The notes below the pieces were generated by a model. That model was given only the letters and a program-made list of their open reading frames with translations. It searched no databases and had not been told where the DNA came from. A stretch of 59,731 nucleotides of DNA, from positions 1 through 59,731 of the forward strand of contig CACXXD010000024.1 in the NCBI GenBank assembly GCA_902771445.1, read 5' to 3'. The position numbers and the translations under genes were made by a program. Below, piece by piece: positions 35,735 through 43,471 of the stretch; positions within the stretch are counted from its first letter, which is position 1; each line of letters starts with the position of its first letter. The stretch comes from an uncultured Prevotellaceae bacterium (GTDB lineage: Bacteria; Bacteroidota; Bacteroidia; Bacteroidales; Bacteroidaceae).

Positions 35735-37636
35735 TTACTCCTTGTTCTCAGCATCGATGGCCTTGATCTTTTCCTTGACCAGCTGCATGTCGTCCTTGAG
35801 CTTCTGAATCTTGCGGTTCATTTCCTCAATCAGGCTGTTGCCCTTCTTTGAACTTGCCGTAAGGAATCCAAGATTGTTCTCGTAGGTCTGAACATCTTGC
35901 TTGATGGCCTCGTATTGGCGCATTAGACGAGCACGCTCGCTGTCGAGTGCCTGCTCACCGCGCTCTGCCACTTGCTTCAGGTTGTCCTTGAACTTGTTCA
36001 GGCGACGTTTTGCCACGTTGACATTTAGTTCCTTGTAGAGCTTGTCGAGCACTGCATGATATTCCTTGTAGAGTTTGTCTTTCTCCTTGAAAGGCACATG
36101 ACCGATGTTGTTGTACTCTTCCACCAACTGCTGTACAGTAGCTTGAAGGTCTTCGCCACCCTCTTCGGCAGCTTTCTTCAGTCGTTCAATCACCGACTGT
36201 TTCTTCTCAAGGTTCTGGCGCTCCTCATTGCGCTGGTCGGCACCTTGTGCGTTGCGTGCTTCGAAGAACTTGTTGCAGGCACCCAGGAACTCCTCCCACA
36301 ACTGGTCGCCCAGTTTCTTTGGCACCATGCCGATGGTCTTCCACTCTTTCTGCAGTGCAATGAGCTTATCGGAAGTTGAGCGCCATTCGGTGCTGTCTTG
36401 CAGAGCCTTGGCCTTCTCGATGAGTGCGCGTTTCTTGTCGGCATTCTCTTTGAAGGTATCTTTCATGGTGCGGAAGTGCTCAGCCTTCTTGGCGAAGAAA
36501 GCATCGCAGGCAGCGCGGAAACGCTCGAATATCTTTACGTTCATCTTCTGGGGAGCAAAGCCGATGGTCTTCCACTCAGCCTGGATGTCGATGATTTCCT
36601 TGGTATGACGTTCCCAGTCGTTGCTGTTCTTGTTCTCTTCTGCGCAGATGGCCTCCACCTTTTCGCAGAGAGCCGTCTTCTTCTCCAGGTTCTCTTCTTC
36701 ACGAGCACGCAGGCTTTCGAAGTGCTGTTGGTGACGCTTGTTGATGACGGTCGAAGCAGCCTTGAAGCGCTGCCAGATTTCTTCGCGCAACTCCTTTGCC
36801 ACAGGACCGATTTCACGGTACTCCTGATGCAACTTCTGCAACTGGTGGAAAGCACTGATCACGTCTTGCTCCTCAGCCAGTTTCTCAGCAGCCTCGCACA
36901 GACGAGTCTTTGCTTCCAGATTCTTCTTGAAGTCCAGTTCGCGAGCCTCTGAATTGAGCTTCAGCAGGTCGTAGAACTGCTCAACATAGAGCTGATAATT
37001 GCGCCACAGCTCGTTGGCACGTTCAATAGGCACGTTCTTGATGTCGCGCCATTCCTGTTGCAGAGCCTTGAATTCCTGATAGGTCTTGCTGGCCTCCTCG
37101 GGTGAGGTCACCATGCCTTTCAGCTTTTCTATGATATTGAGTTTCTTCTTGAGGTTCTCTTCCTTTTCTGCCTCCTGTTCGCGGAACAGTTGCTGACGGC
37201 GTTCTTTGATGATGCCCATCTCGGCCTTGAACGATTCCTCGTCCTCGTCGGGCAACACTTGATAGGTGTTGGGGTCGCCGCCAGCCTCCAGATAGGCGCG
37301 TTGCTGCTCTTCGCGCTCAGCAATGTGCATCTTGTAGAACACAGTCTTCAGGTATTCCACCTCGTCTTTCTGTGGAGCTTCTTCGGCATGTGCGATTTCC
37401 TTTACACGCTCGAGCACCTCTTTCTTAGACTGATACACCTTGCGCTCTTCTTCAGCAGCTTTTTCTTCAGCTGCAACCTCTCCCTCGGCCATTTCGTCAG
37501 CGGTGGGATTTGTTGTTTCTTCTACTTGGGAAGTCTCGGTAGCGGCAGTAGCTTCATTCTGCTGTGCTACGGTTTCTTCTACCTTTGTTTCTTCCTGCTT
37601 GCCCATTTCGAGGGCGTTCTCTTGAGAGTCCATCAT
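35735..37636 (-). CDS. DUF349-repeat protein
   Basis: A 633-residue, very Glu/Lys-rich protein. An acidic low-complexity N-terminus (about 1-75) is followed by five DUF349 repeats, recognised by EWRDIKNVP, EYREIGPVA, EWKTIGFAP, EWKTIGMVP and EYNNIGHVP at roughly 70-residue spacing, each within long helices. The C-terminus is coiled coil (LIEEMNRKIQKLKDDMQLVKEKI). No signal peptide. DUF349 proteins are common in Bacteroidetes and Actinobacteria; I know of no firm function. A TAATTTTG box on the minus strand (37759-37766) could be its promoter. Confidence 0.92.
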   Translation of the reverse strand: MMDSQENALEMGKQEETKVEETVAQQNEATAATETSQVEETTNPTADEMAEGEVAAEEKAAEEERKVYQSKKEVLERVKEIAHAEEAPQKDEVEYLKTVFYKMHIAEREEQQRAYLEAGGDPNTYQVLPDEDEESFKAEMGIIKERRQQLFREQEAEKEENLKKKLNIIEKLKGMVTSPEEASKTYQEFKALQQEWRDIKNVPIERANELWRNYQLYVEQFYDLLKLNSEARELDFKKNLEAKTRLCEAAEKLAEEQDVISAFHQLQKLHQEYREIGPVAKELREEIWQRFKAASTVINKRHQQHFESLRAREEENLEKKTALCEKVEAICAEENKNSNDWERHTKEIIDIQAEWKTIGFAPQKMNVKIFERFRAACDAFFAKKAEHFRTMKDTFKENADKKRALIEKAKALQDSTEWRSTSDKLIALQKEWKTIGMVPKKLGDQLWEEFLGACNKFFEARNAQGADQRNEERQNLEKKQSVIERLKKAAEEGGEDLQATVQQLVEEYNNIGHVPFKEKDKLYKEYHAVLDKLYKELNVNVAKRRLNKFKDNLKQVAERGEQALDSERARLMRQYEAIKQDVQTYENNLGFLTASSKKGNSLIEEMNRKIQKLKDDMQLVKEKIKAIDAENKE

Positions 37637-37758
37637 TTAACTTTGTTTAGTTACTGAAATGGTTAGATTCCACTATTTGCTATGTCTTCTTGTCGAGCTT
37701 CAGTGCACGGTTGTCAGCTAAGCCTCGTACATCATGAAAACTTCACGCAAAATCGTGT

Positions 37759-37766
37759 CAAAATTA
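37759..37766 (-). promoter_or_regulatory. Probable promoter -7 box for the DUF349 gene
   Basis: The minus strand reads TAATTTTG. It implies a leader of about 115 nt. Confidence 0.45.
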
Positions 37767-37894
37767 CGAAAAAGTTGTGAGTTAGAATCGTTTGTGTGCT
37801 CATAAAAATCCATAAAGAGTTGTTTTTTATGTTTTCTTAACGCTATTTAAACGCAATTTTGACTCTGAACTCCTGTTTTCTCAGGTTGAAAGCC

Positions 37895-38821
37895 TCATAC
37901 GAGCCCTTTGCGATGCAGTGTCCACCAGGCGAGTGTCGACACGCCCACAGAGATGGCTATTGCCAAGGGGAATCCCAGCGGATGGGTCTCCATGCCGTTG
38001 ATGAGGTTCATGCCGAAGAGCGAGGCGATGAGCGTAGGGAACATCATGAGGATGGAGAACGACGTCAGCGTTTTCATCACGGTGTTCATGTTGTTGTTGA
38101 TGATGCTCGAATAAGTGTCCATCGTCGACTCCAGAATGTCTGAATAGATATTGGTCGTCTCGCGGGCCTGTGTCATCTCGATGCTTACGTCCTCGATGAG
38201 GTCGGCATCCAGCTCGTCAATCTGTAGTTTGAACTTCAATTTTGACAGCAGCGTCTCGTTGCCACGGATGGAAGTCTGAAAGTAGGTGAGCGAATCCTGT
38301 AGGCGCGACAGACCGATCAGCGATTCGTTGTTCACGTCGCGGTCCAGGTTGCGCTTGGCCTTGTCGATGAGCGAGTTGATTTGCTTCAGTCGTTTCAGAT
38401 ACCACACAGCCGACGAGTAGAACAGACGGAAAATCATGTCCACATAGTCGGTGAAGCCCACGCCGCGCTTCTGCTGATAACTCACGAAGTCGATCATCAT
38501 GTTCGTCTCGTAGTAGCAGACGGTGATGGTCACGTCGCGTTTGTGGATGATGCCCAGAGGCACAGTAGTATAAGGTGTACGCGAGCGTACCTCTTTAACG
38601 TATGGGATGCGCAGGATGATGAGCATCCATCCGTCATCGTATTCATAGCGAGCCCGTTCGTCGGTATCGCTGATGTCGGAAATGAAATAATCGGGTATGC
38701 CGAACTTCTCTTCGAGTTCGTGCTGATCTTCCTCTGTGGGGCAGGTCACCTGAATCCAGCAATTAGGTTGCCATTCGCCCAACTGGCTGAGCCCGCCAGT
38801 AGTGTTCCAGAATGTTTTCAT
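37895..38821 (-). CDS. corA: CorA-type magnesium/cobalt transporter
   Basis: About 308 residues. The C-terminal pore signature GMN is present (LIASLFGMNLING) between two hydrophobic segments, preceded by the long funnel helices of the CorA cytoplasmic domain. It should carry Mg2+ (or Co2+/Ni2+) passively across the inner membrane as a pentamer. The ATG at 38821 (MKTFWNTTGG) is preferred to an in-frame ATG at 38860: the extra 13 residues look non-conserved, and AAAGGA lies just upstream of the inner ATG. It ends with a basic tail as usual for CorA. Confidence 0.9.
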   Translation of the reverse strand: MKTFWNTTGGLSQLGEWQPNCWIQVTCPTEEDQHELEEKFGIPDYFISDISDTDERARYEYDDGWMLIILRIPYVKEVRSRTPYTTVPLGIIHKRDVTITVCYYETNMMIDFVSYQQKRGVGFTDYVDMIFRLFYSSAVWYLKRLKQINSLIDKAKRNLDRDVNNESLIGLSRLQDSLTYFQTSIRGNETLLSKLKFKLQIDELDADLIEDVSIEMTQARETTNIYSDILESTMDTYSSIINNNMNTVMKTLTSFSILMMFPTLIASLFGMNLINGMETHPLGFPLAIAISVGVSTLAWWTLHRKGLV

Positions 38822-38861
38822 TGTTGCTAATCCTTTCTTTTGTAAACGTTCATAGCTCAAA

Positions 38862-39165
38862 GCACAGTGGGAATAATCATGCTTGTTTGCAAAAACTATT
38901 GACTGTAGCTCGTCAGCTATTCACTGTAAACCCTAAAAATAGAATAATGTGGCAAAGGGATTAGCGGCCTTGCCACCAACTCCCCAGCCTAACGTTTAAA
39001 TGTTTCCGCCGGATAGTCGTCCATAATTGTGATTAATTTTGTATATAATTCGGATGCAAAGGTAATAAAAAAAGTTCAGAAAGCGAAAGAAATGGAGAAA
39101 AATTTGAGAAAGGACTGGCTGAGAGTGTCCCAGTTTCTCCCAGCCAGTCCAGCCAAAGCTCCGGG
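38862..39165 (-). terminator. Gene-free gap holding the pepD terminator
   Basis: Within this gap the only structure seen is an inverted repeat GGACTGGCTG (39112-39121) with its complement (39141-39150), followed on the minus strand by a T-rich stretch. It lies just beyond the pepD stop. The remaining 250 nt is AT-rich with no supported gene. Confidence 0.65.
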
Positions 39166-40626
39166 TTATTTCTCAGGCACGTCCTCGAGCGTCTTCTTCA
39201 GCAGTTGCCAGAAGGGCTCCACGCTGGCGATGAGGGCACGCTCGGTGGTGGTGTGCGGACTCTTCATGGTGGGGCCAAGGCTCACCACGTCGAGGTGCGG
39301 ATACTTGCCCAGAATGACCGAGCACTCCAGTCCGGCATGATCCACCTGAATGATGCTGTCCTTGCCAAACAGCTCCTTGTATTCGTTCATCAGCAGATGC
39401 AGCACCTCGCTCTCGGGGTTGGGATCCCATCCGCCATACGAGCCTGCGGTCTCGACCTTCATGCCAGCCATGTTGAACACGCTCTCCAGTGTCTTCACGA
39501 TGTAGTCTTTCATGTCCTCGCGGCTCGAGCGGGCCAGGATCTTTATGGCAGCCTTGCCGTTCTCAATGTCGATGATGGCCAGGTTGCTGGAGGTCTCTAC
39601 CACTGAGGGGTAAGAAGGAATCATGCGGATGACACCGTTATGACAACCATAGATGGCATTGACCAGATTGTCCTGAATCTCGACAGGCACCTCCGTCTTT
39701 GGTGTCTCCACCTCTTCGACGGTCACGTTGATGCCCAGCGTCTCAATCTGCTTGTACTGATCGCGGAAGTCGCTCTGCCACTCCTCAGCCAGCTCTTTCA
39801 GTGCGGCCACGTTCTCCTTGGGGAGGGTCAGCACCGTCTCGGCCTTGAAGGGGATGGCATTGCGCATGTTGCCGCCGTGCCAGCTGGCCAGACGAGCATC
39901 GCACTCCTCGATGAACTCGCGCACCATCTGCACCATCATCTTGTTGGCATTGCCGCGGCCCTCGTGAATCTCCAGACCGGAGTGACCACCGCGCAGTCCG
40001 CTGATGGTGACGCGCACGGCTGCGTCCTCAGGATCGGTCTCTGTCTCTTTGTAAGCGAGCGTAGCGGTTACGTCGATGCCGCCTGCGCTGCCGATGACAA
40101 ACTTGCCCCACGTCTCAGAGTCGAGGTTCAGCAGGATGTCGCCTTGCAGCTCACCTTCGGGCAGGTCGTTGGCGCCATACATGCCCGTCTCCTCGTCGGC
40201 GGTGATGAGTGCGTCGATCGGTCCGTGTTTCAGTGTCTTGTCTTCCATGATGGCCATGATCGAGGCCACGCCCAGACCGTTGTCGGCGCCCAGTGTGGTG
40301 CCTTTGGCCTTCACCCACTCGCCGTCAATCCACGGCTCAATGGGGTCGGTCTCAAAGTTGTGCTTCGAGTCGGGTGTCTTCTGTGGCACCATGTCCATGT
40401 GTGCTTGCAGGATGATGCCCTTGCGGTTCTCCATGCCTGGCGATGCAGGCTTGCGCATCACGATGTTGTTGGCAGGGTCTTTGAACACCTCGACGCCAGC
40501 TTGCTTGCCGAAGTCGAGCAGGAACTGTTGGATTTTCTCTAGGTGTCCGCTGGGGCGAGGCACCTGTGTCAGTGCGTAGAAGTTTTTCCAGATGCACTGT
40601 GGGTTCAGGTTTTGAATTTCGTTCAT
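39166..40626 (-). CDS. pepD: Aminoacyl-histidine dipeptidase (Xaa-His, M20 family)
   Basis: A 486-residue metallopeptidase, normal length for PepD. Metal-site motifs are ordered as in M20: ILQAHMDMVPQ (His-x-Asp), LGADNGLGVA (bridging Asp), ADEETGMYGA (catalytic and metal Glu), and a C-terminal HAGLECSVI segment. It hydrolyses Xaa-His and other dipeptides in the cytoplasm. It is downstream of the flippase-like gene on the same strand with about 100 nt between. Confidence 0.94.
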   Translation of the reverse strand: MNEIQNLNPQCIWKNFYALTQVPRPSGHLEKIQQFLLDFGKQAGVEVFKDPANNIVMRKPASPGMENRKGIILQAHMDMVPQKTPDSKHNFETDPIEPWIDGEWVKAKGTTLGADNGLGVASIMAIMEDKTLKHGPIDALITADEETGMYGANDLPEGELQGDILLNLDSETWGKFVIGSAGGIDVTATLAYKETETDPEDAAVRVTISGLRGGHSGLEIHEGRGNANKMMVQMVREFIEECDARLASWHGGNMRNAIPFKAETVLTLPKENVAALKELAEEWQSDFRDQYKQIETLGINVTVEEVETPKTEVPVEIQDNLVNAIYGCHNGVIRMIPSYPSVVETSSNLAIIDIENGKAAIKILARSSREDMKDYIVKTLESVFNMAGMKVETAGSYGGWDPNPESEVLHLLMNEYKELFGKDSIIQVDHAGLECSVILGKYPHLDVVSLGPTMKSPHTTTERALIASVEPFWQLLKKTLEDVPEK

Positions 40627-40726
40627 ATTTTTTTTGTTTATTGATTAGTATTTGAATTGCTTTTGGCGAGAAATTAAATCTAAATATGTTTTTTGGGGTT
40701 GCCATTCGTCAAAATGATAGCCTTTA

Positions 40727-41716
40727 TTAATCGGTCGTTTTTCTTGCTTTGATAAACGCAAGCCTTGCCCATGCCCATACCCCCAGAAGCACCACCAAAA
40801 GTGTCTGAAGCGTGTGGACGATCAGTACGAAGTAGAGGGCCTGTTCGTCCTGCACACCATAGAGGATGAGCATGGTCTTGACGGCGAAGTGCCACGGGCC
40901 GGCTCCGTTGGGCGTAGGAACGATGACGGCGATGCTGCCCACGACAAACGACACCAGCGCACAGCCCACACCCAGATGGCTGGTGAAGTCGAAGCAGAAG
41001 AACGTGAGGAAATAGTGCAGGAAGTAGCAACTCCAGATTCCGATGGTGAAAAACAGGAAGAGCGGCAGATTGCTGACATCCTTCAGGGTGCTGATGCCCT
41101 CCCACACATTGCCCAGTGTTGCTCTCACCTTATTATATATATATAGGTGTTTCAGCAGCAGGTGGAGCAACAGCAGGACGGCCATGCCGCAGACGGCAGT
41201 CACCAGATAGCCCGTGAGCGAGAATCGGTCAAGGATGGAGTCGAGCGAGGTGCCTGTTTTCTCGAAGAAGGTGCCGAAGATGCTCATCTGGAAGAGCAGG
41301 GTCGTGCCGGTGACGATAAACACGACCAGCATGTCGACGGCCCGTTCGGTGACCACGGTGCCGATGGCCTTGGGGAACGAGATGCCCTCCCATCGCTTCA
41401 GTACACCGCATCGGGTGAACTCGCCGCTGCGTGGTATGACGAGCGACGAGGCATAGGAGAGGAAAATGGCATTGACGGCCACACTGCGCCGGGGCCGTTC
41501 GCCCAGTGGTGCCAGCGTCTGTGTCCAGCGCCAGCCTCGGAAGGCCTGTGCCAGTATGCCGAAGGGCATGGAGAGCAGCATCCACGTCCAGTCCATTTCG
41601 TGCAGCAGCACGTTTTTGATGCTGTAAAAGTCGAAGTCACGGTACATCCAATACAGAATGGCCCCTCCCAGCAGGAGTGGCAACAGAATCTTAGAGATGT
41701 TTTGTAGTGTTTTCAT
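40727..41716 (-). CDS. Flippase-like integral membrane protein (UPF0104/LPG synthase TM-like)
   Basis: A 329-residue protein with about eight hydrophobic segments. Segments such as GGWRWTQTLAPLGERPRRSV-type loops, LVIPRSGEFTRCGVL and a late VPTPNGAGPWH loop match the lysylphosphatidylglycerol-synthase transmembrane region family (TIGR00374). The lipid or glycolipid it handles is unknown. It has no catalytic synthetase domain. A TAACTTTG box (minus, 41728-41735) is its probable promoter, with a very short leader. Confidence 0.85.
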   Translation of the reverse strand: MKTLQNISKILLPLLLGGAILYWMYRDFDFYSIKNVLLHEMDWTWMLLSMPFGILAQAFRGWRWTQTLAPLGERPRRSVAVNAIFLSYASSLVIPRSGEFTRCGVLKRWEGISFPKAIGTVVTERAVDMLVVFIVTGTTLLFQMSIFGTFFEKTGTSLDSILDRFSLTGYLVTAVCGMAVLLLLHLLLKHLYIYNKVRATLGNVWEGISTLKDVSNLPLFLFFTIGIWSCYFLHYFLTFFCFDFTSHLGVGCALVSFVVGSIAVIVPTPNGAGPWHFAVKTMLILYGVQDEQALYFVLIVHTLQTLLVVLLGVWAWARLAFIKARKTTD

Positions 41717-41727
41717 AACTTTGCGAC

Positions 41728-41735
41728 AAAGTTAC
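41728..41735 (-). promoter_or_regulatory. Promoter -7 box for the flippase-like gene
   Basis: The minus strand reads TAACTTTG 12 nt upstream of the ATG; the predicted start site is nearly at the start codon, so a leaderless-like transcript is possible. Confidence 0.45.
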
Positions 41736-41908
41736 GAAAAGTCGGGCGCAATACAAAAAAACTTGTTTCTTTTTTTTCCATGACCAAGCAATTTCGTCCT
41801 TTTTGCCTGCAAAAATGTTTGTAACGGTAAAAATAAGTTGTGACTTTGACATTCCTCTATGTGTCCTCCCTATCTCTGCGTTCTGCTTTTTGTCTACGCT
41901 TCCGCACC

Positions 41909-41954
41909 AGGGTGTCCAATTTGATGTACCCAAAAATACATGAAATTCATATTA
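41909..41954. repeat. Second-family palindromic repeat, half copy
   Basis: Matches the reverse complement of 28326-28371 at about 40 of 46 positions (shared core CCAATTTGATGTACCCAAAA). The other arm is absent; a C-rich stretch follows instead. Confidence 0.6.
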
Positions 41955-42486
41955 CAGACCCCACCCCTGCCCCTCCCCTTGATGGCACTACTAATTAGCC
42001 CCCTATTTCCGCACTTGAATTATGAATTTTCTTGACAAACACCCCTCTGAGAATCGCATGGAATTCACCAAACTGAAAGTCGCTTGCAAATATGCGAGTA
42101 TTGAGAGAGGTTGTGCATGTTGTTGATTTACAGCGTGTTGTAAAATTTCGTTTCGCAAAAAGAACAGCTTCGCTCCATGAAACTTCGCCTTTCGAACAGC
42201 TCTAAGCGGCCTTCGTGCTGAGATTAGTATTGAATCAAAGTGGGTTTGCAACCATATCAAACTGAGTTCTTACTTAAATCAGAACGTAACGGAAGTTAGA
42301 ACTCAGTTTGATATGACTGTAAACCCACTTTGATTCAATATCAATCTCAAAACAGCCGTTAAGACATGACGTGAGCACTGCGGTTCCTCGCTTCCAGAAT
42401 GCATTTTTTTGTGAGTGCTTTTTTCTATGAATTATCTTGACAAAACTACAGTAGACCAGGTCACAGGGCAGGGGTGGGGTCTGTAA
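41952..42486. repeat. Long-distance perfect inverted repeat bracketing element D
   Basis: The 21 nt at 41952-41972 (TTACAGACCCCACCCCTGCC and one more C) are exactly complementary to 42466-42486. Between them lies nearly all of hairpin element D. This looks like a pre-existing hairpin into which the element inserted, or a flanking duplication in inverse orientation. Confidence 0.8.
42007..42462 (+). repeat. Dispersed hairpin element, copy D (most complete)
   Basis: Left end TTCCGCACTTGAATTATGAA; a region with CCCCTCTGAGAATCGCATG; hairpin arms 42227-42268 and 42300-42341 (40 or more of 42 complementary); right end with CACTGCGGTTCCTCGCTTCC and TATGAATTATCTTGACAAAA. Left and right ends share ATGAATT-TCTTGACAAA in direct orientation. 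The left part can encode MNFLDKHPSENR..., a frame also partly kept in copies C and E. Confidence 0.88.
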
Positions 42487-42524
42487 CTTTAAATCGTCCC
42501 AACTCTTTTTTACATAATTTTATT

Positions 42525-42554
42525 TTGCATTTTGCCATTAGATTTGTAACTTTG
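42525..42554 (+). promoter_or_regulatory. Promoter of rsmA
   Basis: TTG at 42525-42527 and TAACTTTG at 42547-42554 (19-nt gap), a few bases before the ATG at 42563. Confidence 0.6.
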
Positions 42555-42562
42555 CAACCACG

Positions 42563-43447
42563 ATGAAACAAGTAAGACCTAAGAAAAACCTCGGTCAGCA
42601 CTTCCTGACCGACCTGAGTATAGCCAAGCGTATAGCCGACACCGTGGATGCCTGTCCCGACCTGCCTGTGCTTGAGGTAGGCCCTGGCATGGGTGTCATG
42701 ACGCAGTTCCTTAAAGAAAAACCACGACTGCTGAGGGTGGTGGAGATCGACCGCGAGTCGGTGGAGTATCTGAAGAAAACACTATTCAAAGAAGAGGACA
42801 GTTTAGATTGCGGAGATAACGTAGAGTGTGGAGATAGTGTAGAGTGTAGAGATAGTGTAGAGTGTAGATCTAGGTCGTCTATCGTTGAGGGTGATTTCCT
42901 CCGCATGGATCTTCGTCAGTTGTTCGATGGCGGTCAGTTTGTACTCACGGGCAACTATCCCTACGACATATCATCGCAGATATTCTTCAAGATGCTCGAC
43001 AATCGTGACCTCATCCCCTGTTGCACGGGCATGATACAGCGCGAGGTGGCATTGCGCATGGCCTCGCAGCCGGGCAACAAGCAGTATGGCATCCTCTCGG
43101 TGCTCATACAGGCATGGTACGACGTGGAGTATCTGTTCACGGTCGAGCCCAGCGTGTTCAATCCACCGCCCAAGGTGCAGAGTGCCGTCATCCGCATGAC
43201 GCGCAACAAGGTGCAGCACCTGGGGTGCAACGAAGAACTCTTCAAGCGGGTGGTGAAGACCACGTTCAATCAGCGGCGCAAGATGCTGCGCGTCTCGTTG
43301 CGACAGCTGTTGCCTGCCGAAGCCTCACTCTTCGCATCCCATGCCTCGCTGTTCACCCTGCGTCCCGAACAGCTCACCATTCCGCAGTTTGTAGAACTGA
43401 CTAATCTGGTGGAAGAAGAAATGAGCAAATTGAAGATTGAAAATTGA
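42563..43447 (+). CDS. rsmA: 16S rRNA (adenine1518/1519-N6)-dimethyltransferase, with a repeat insertion
   Basis: A 294-residue KsgA/RsmA, which dimethylates two adjacent adenosines in 16S helix 45. SAM motif I is VLEVGPGMGVMT, and the catalytic motif is NYPYDIS (residues about 131-137). The protein is about 25 residues longer than usual: residues about 84-101 are three 6-residue repeats (DNVECG, DSVECR, DSVECR) from an 18-nt tandem repeat, and the tail MSKLKIEN is encoded by a heptamer repeat that runs past the stop. It is followed closely by the histidine kinase gene. Confidence 0.95.
   Translation: MKQVRPKKNLGQHFLTDLSIAKRIADTVDACPDLPVLEVGPGMGVMTQFLKEKPRLLRVVEIDRESVEYLKKTLFKEEDSLDCGDNVECGDSVECRDSVECRSRSSIVEGDFLRMDLRQLFDGGQFVLTGNYPYDISSQIFFKMLDNRDLIPCCTGMIQREVALRMASQPGNKQYGILSVLIQAWYDVEYLFTVEPSVFNPPPKVQSAVIRMTRNKVQHLGCNEELFKRVVKTTFNQRRKMLRVSLRQLLPAEASLFASHASLFTLRPEQLTIPQFVELTNLVEEEMSKLKIEN
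42812..42865 (+). repeat. In-frame 18-nt tandem repeat inside rsmA
   Basis: Three units of form GGAGATAGTGTAGAGTGT at 42812, 42830 and 42848 with one or two changes. The encoded insert falls between motifs I and IV. Confidence 0.85.
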
Positions 43448-43464
43448 AAATTGGCTGCGCACAA
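43431..43464 (+). repeat. ATTGAAA heptamer run at the rsmA stop
   Basis: Successive 7-mers ATTGAAG, ATTGAAA, ATTGAAA, then ATTGGCTGCGC. The same start (heptamers leading into GGCT-CGC) forms the left arm of the palindrome at 53311, but here the right arm is missing. Confidence 0.75.
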
Positions 43465-43471
43465 TATATAC

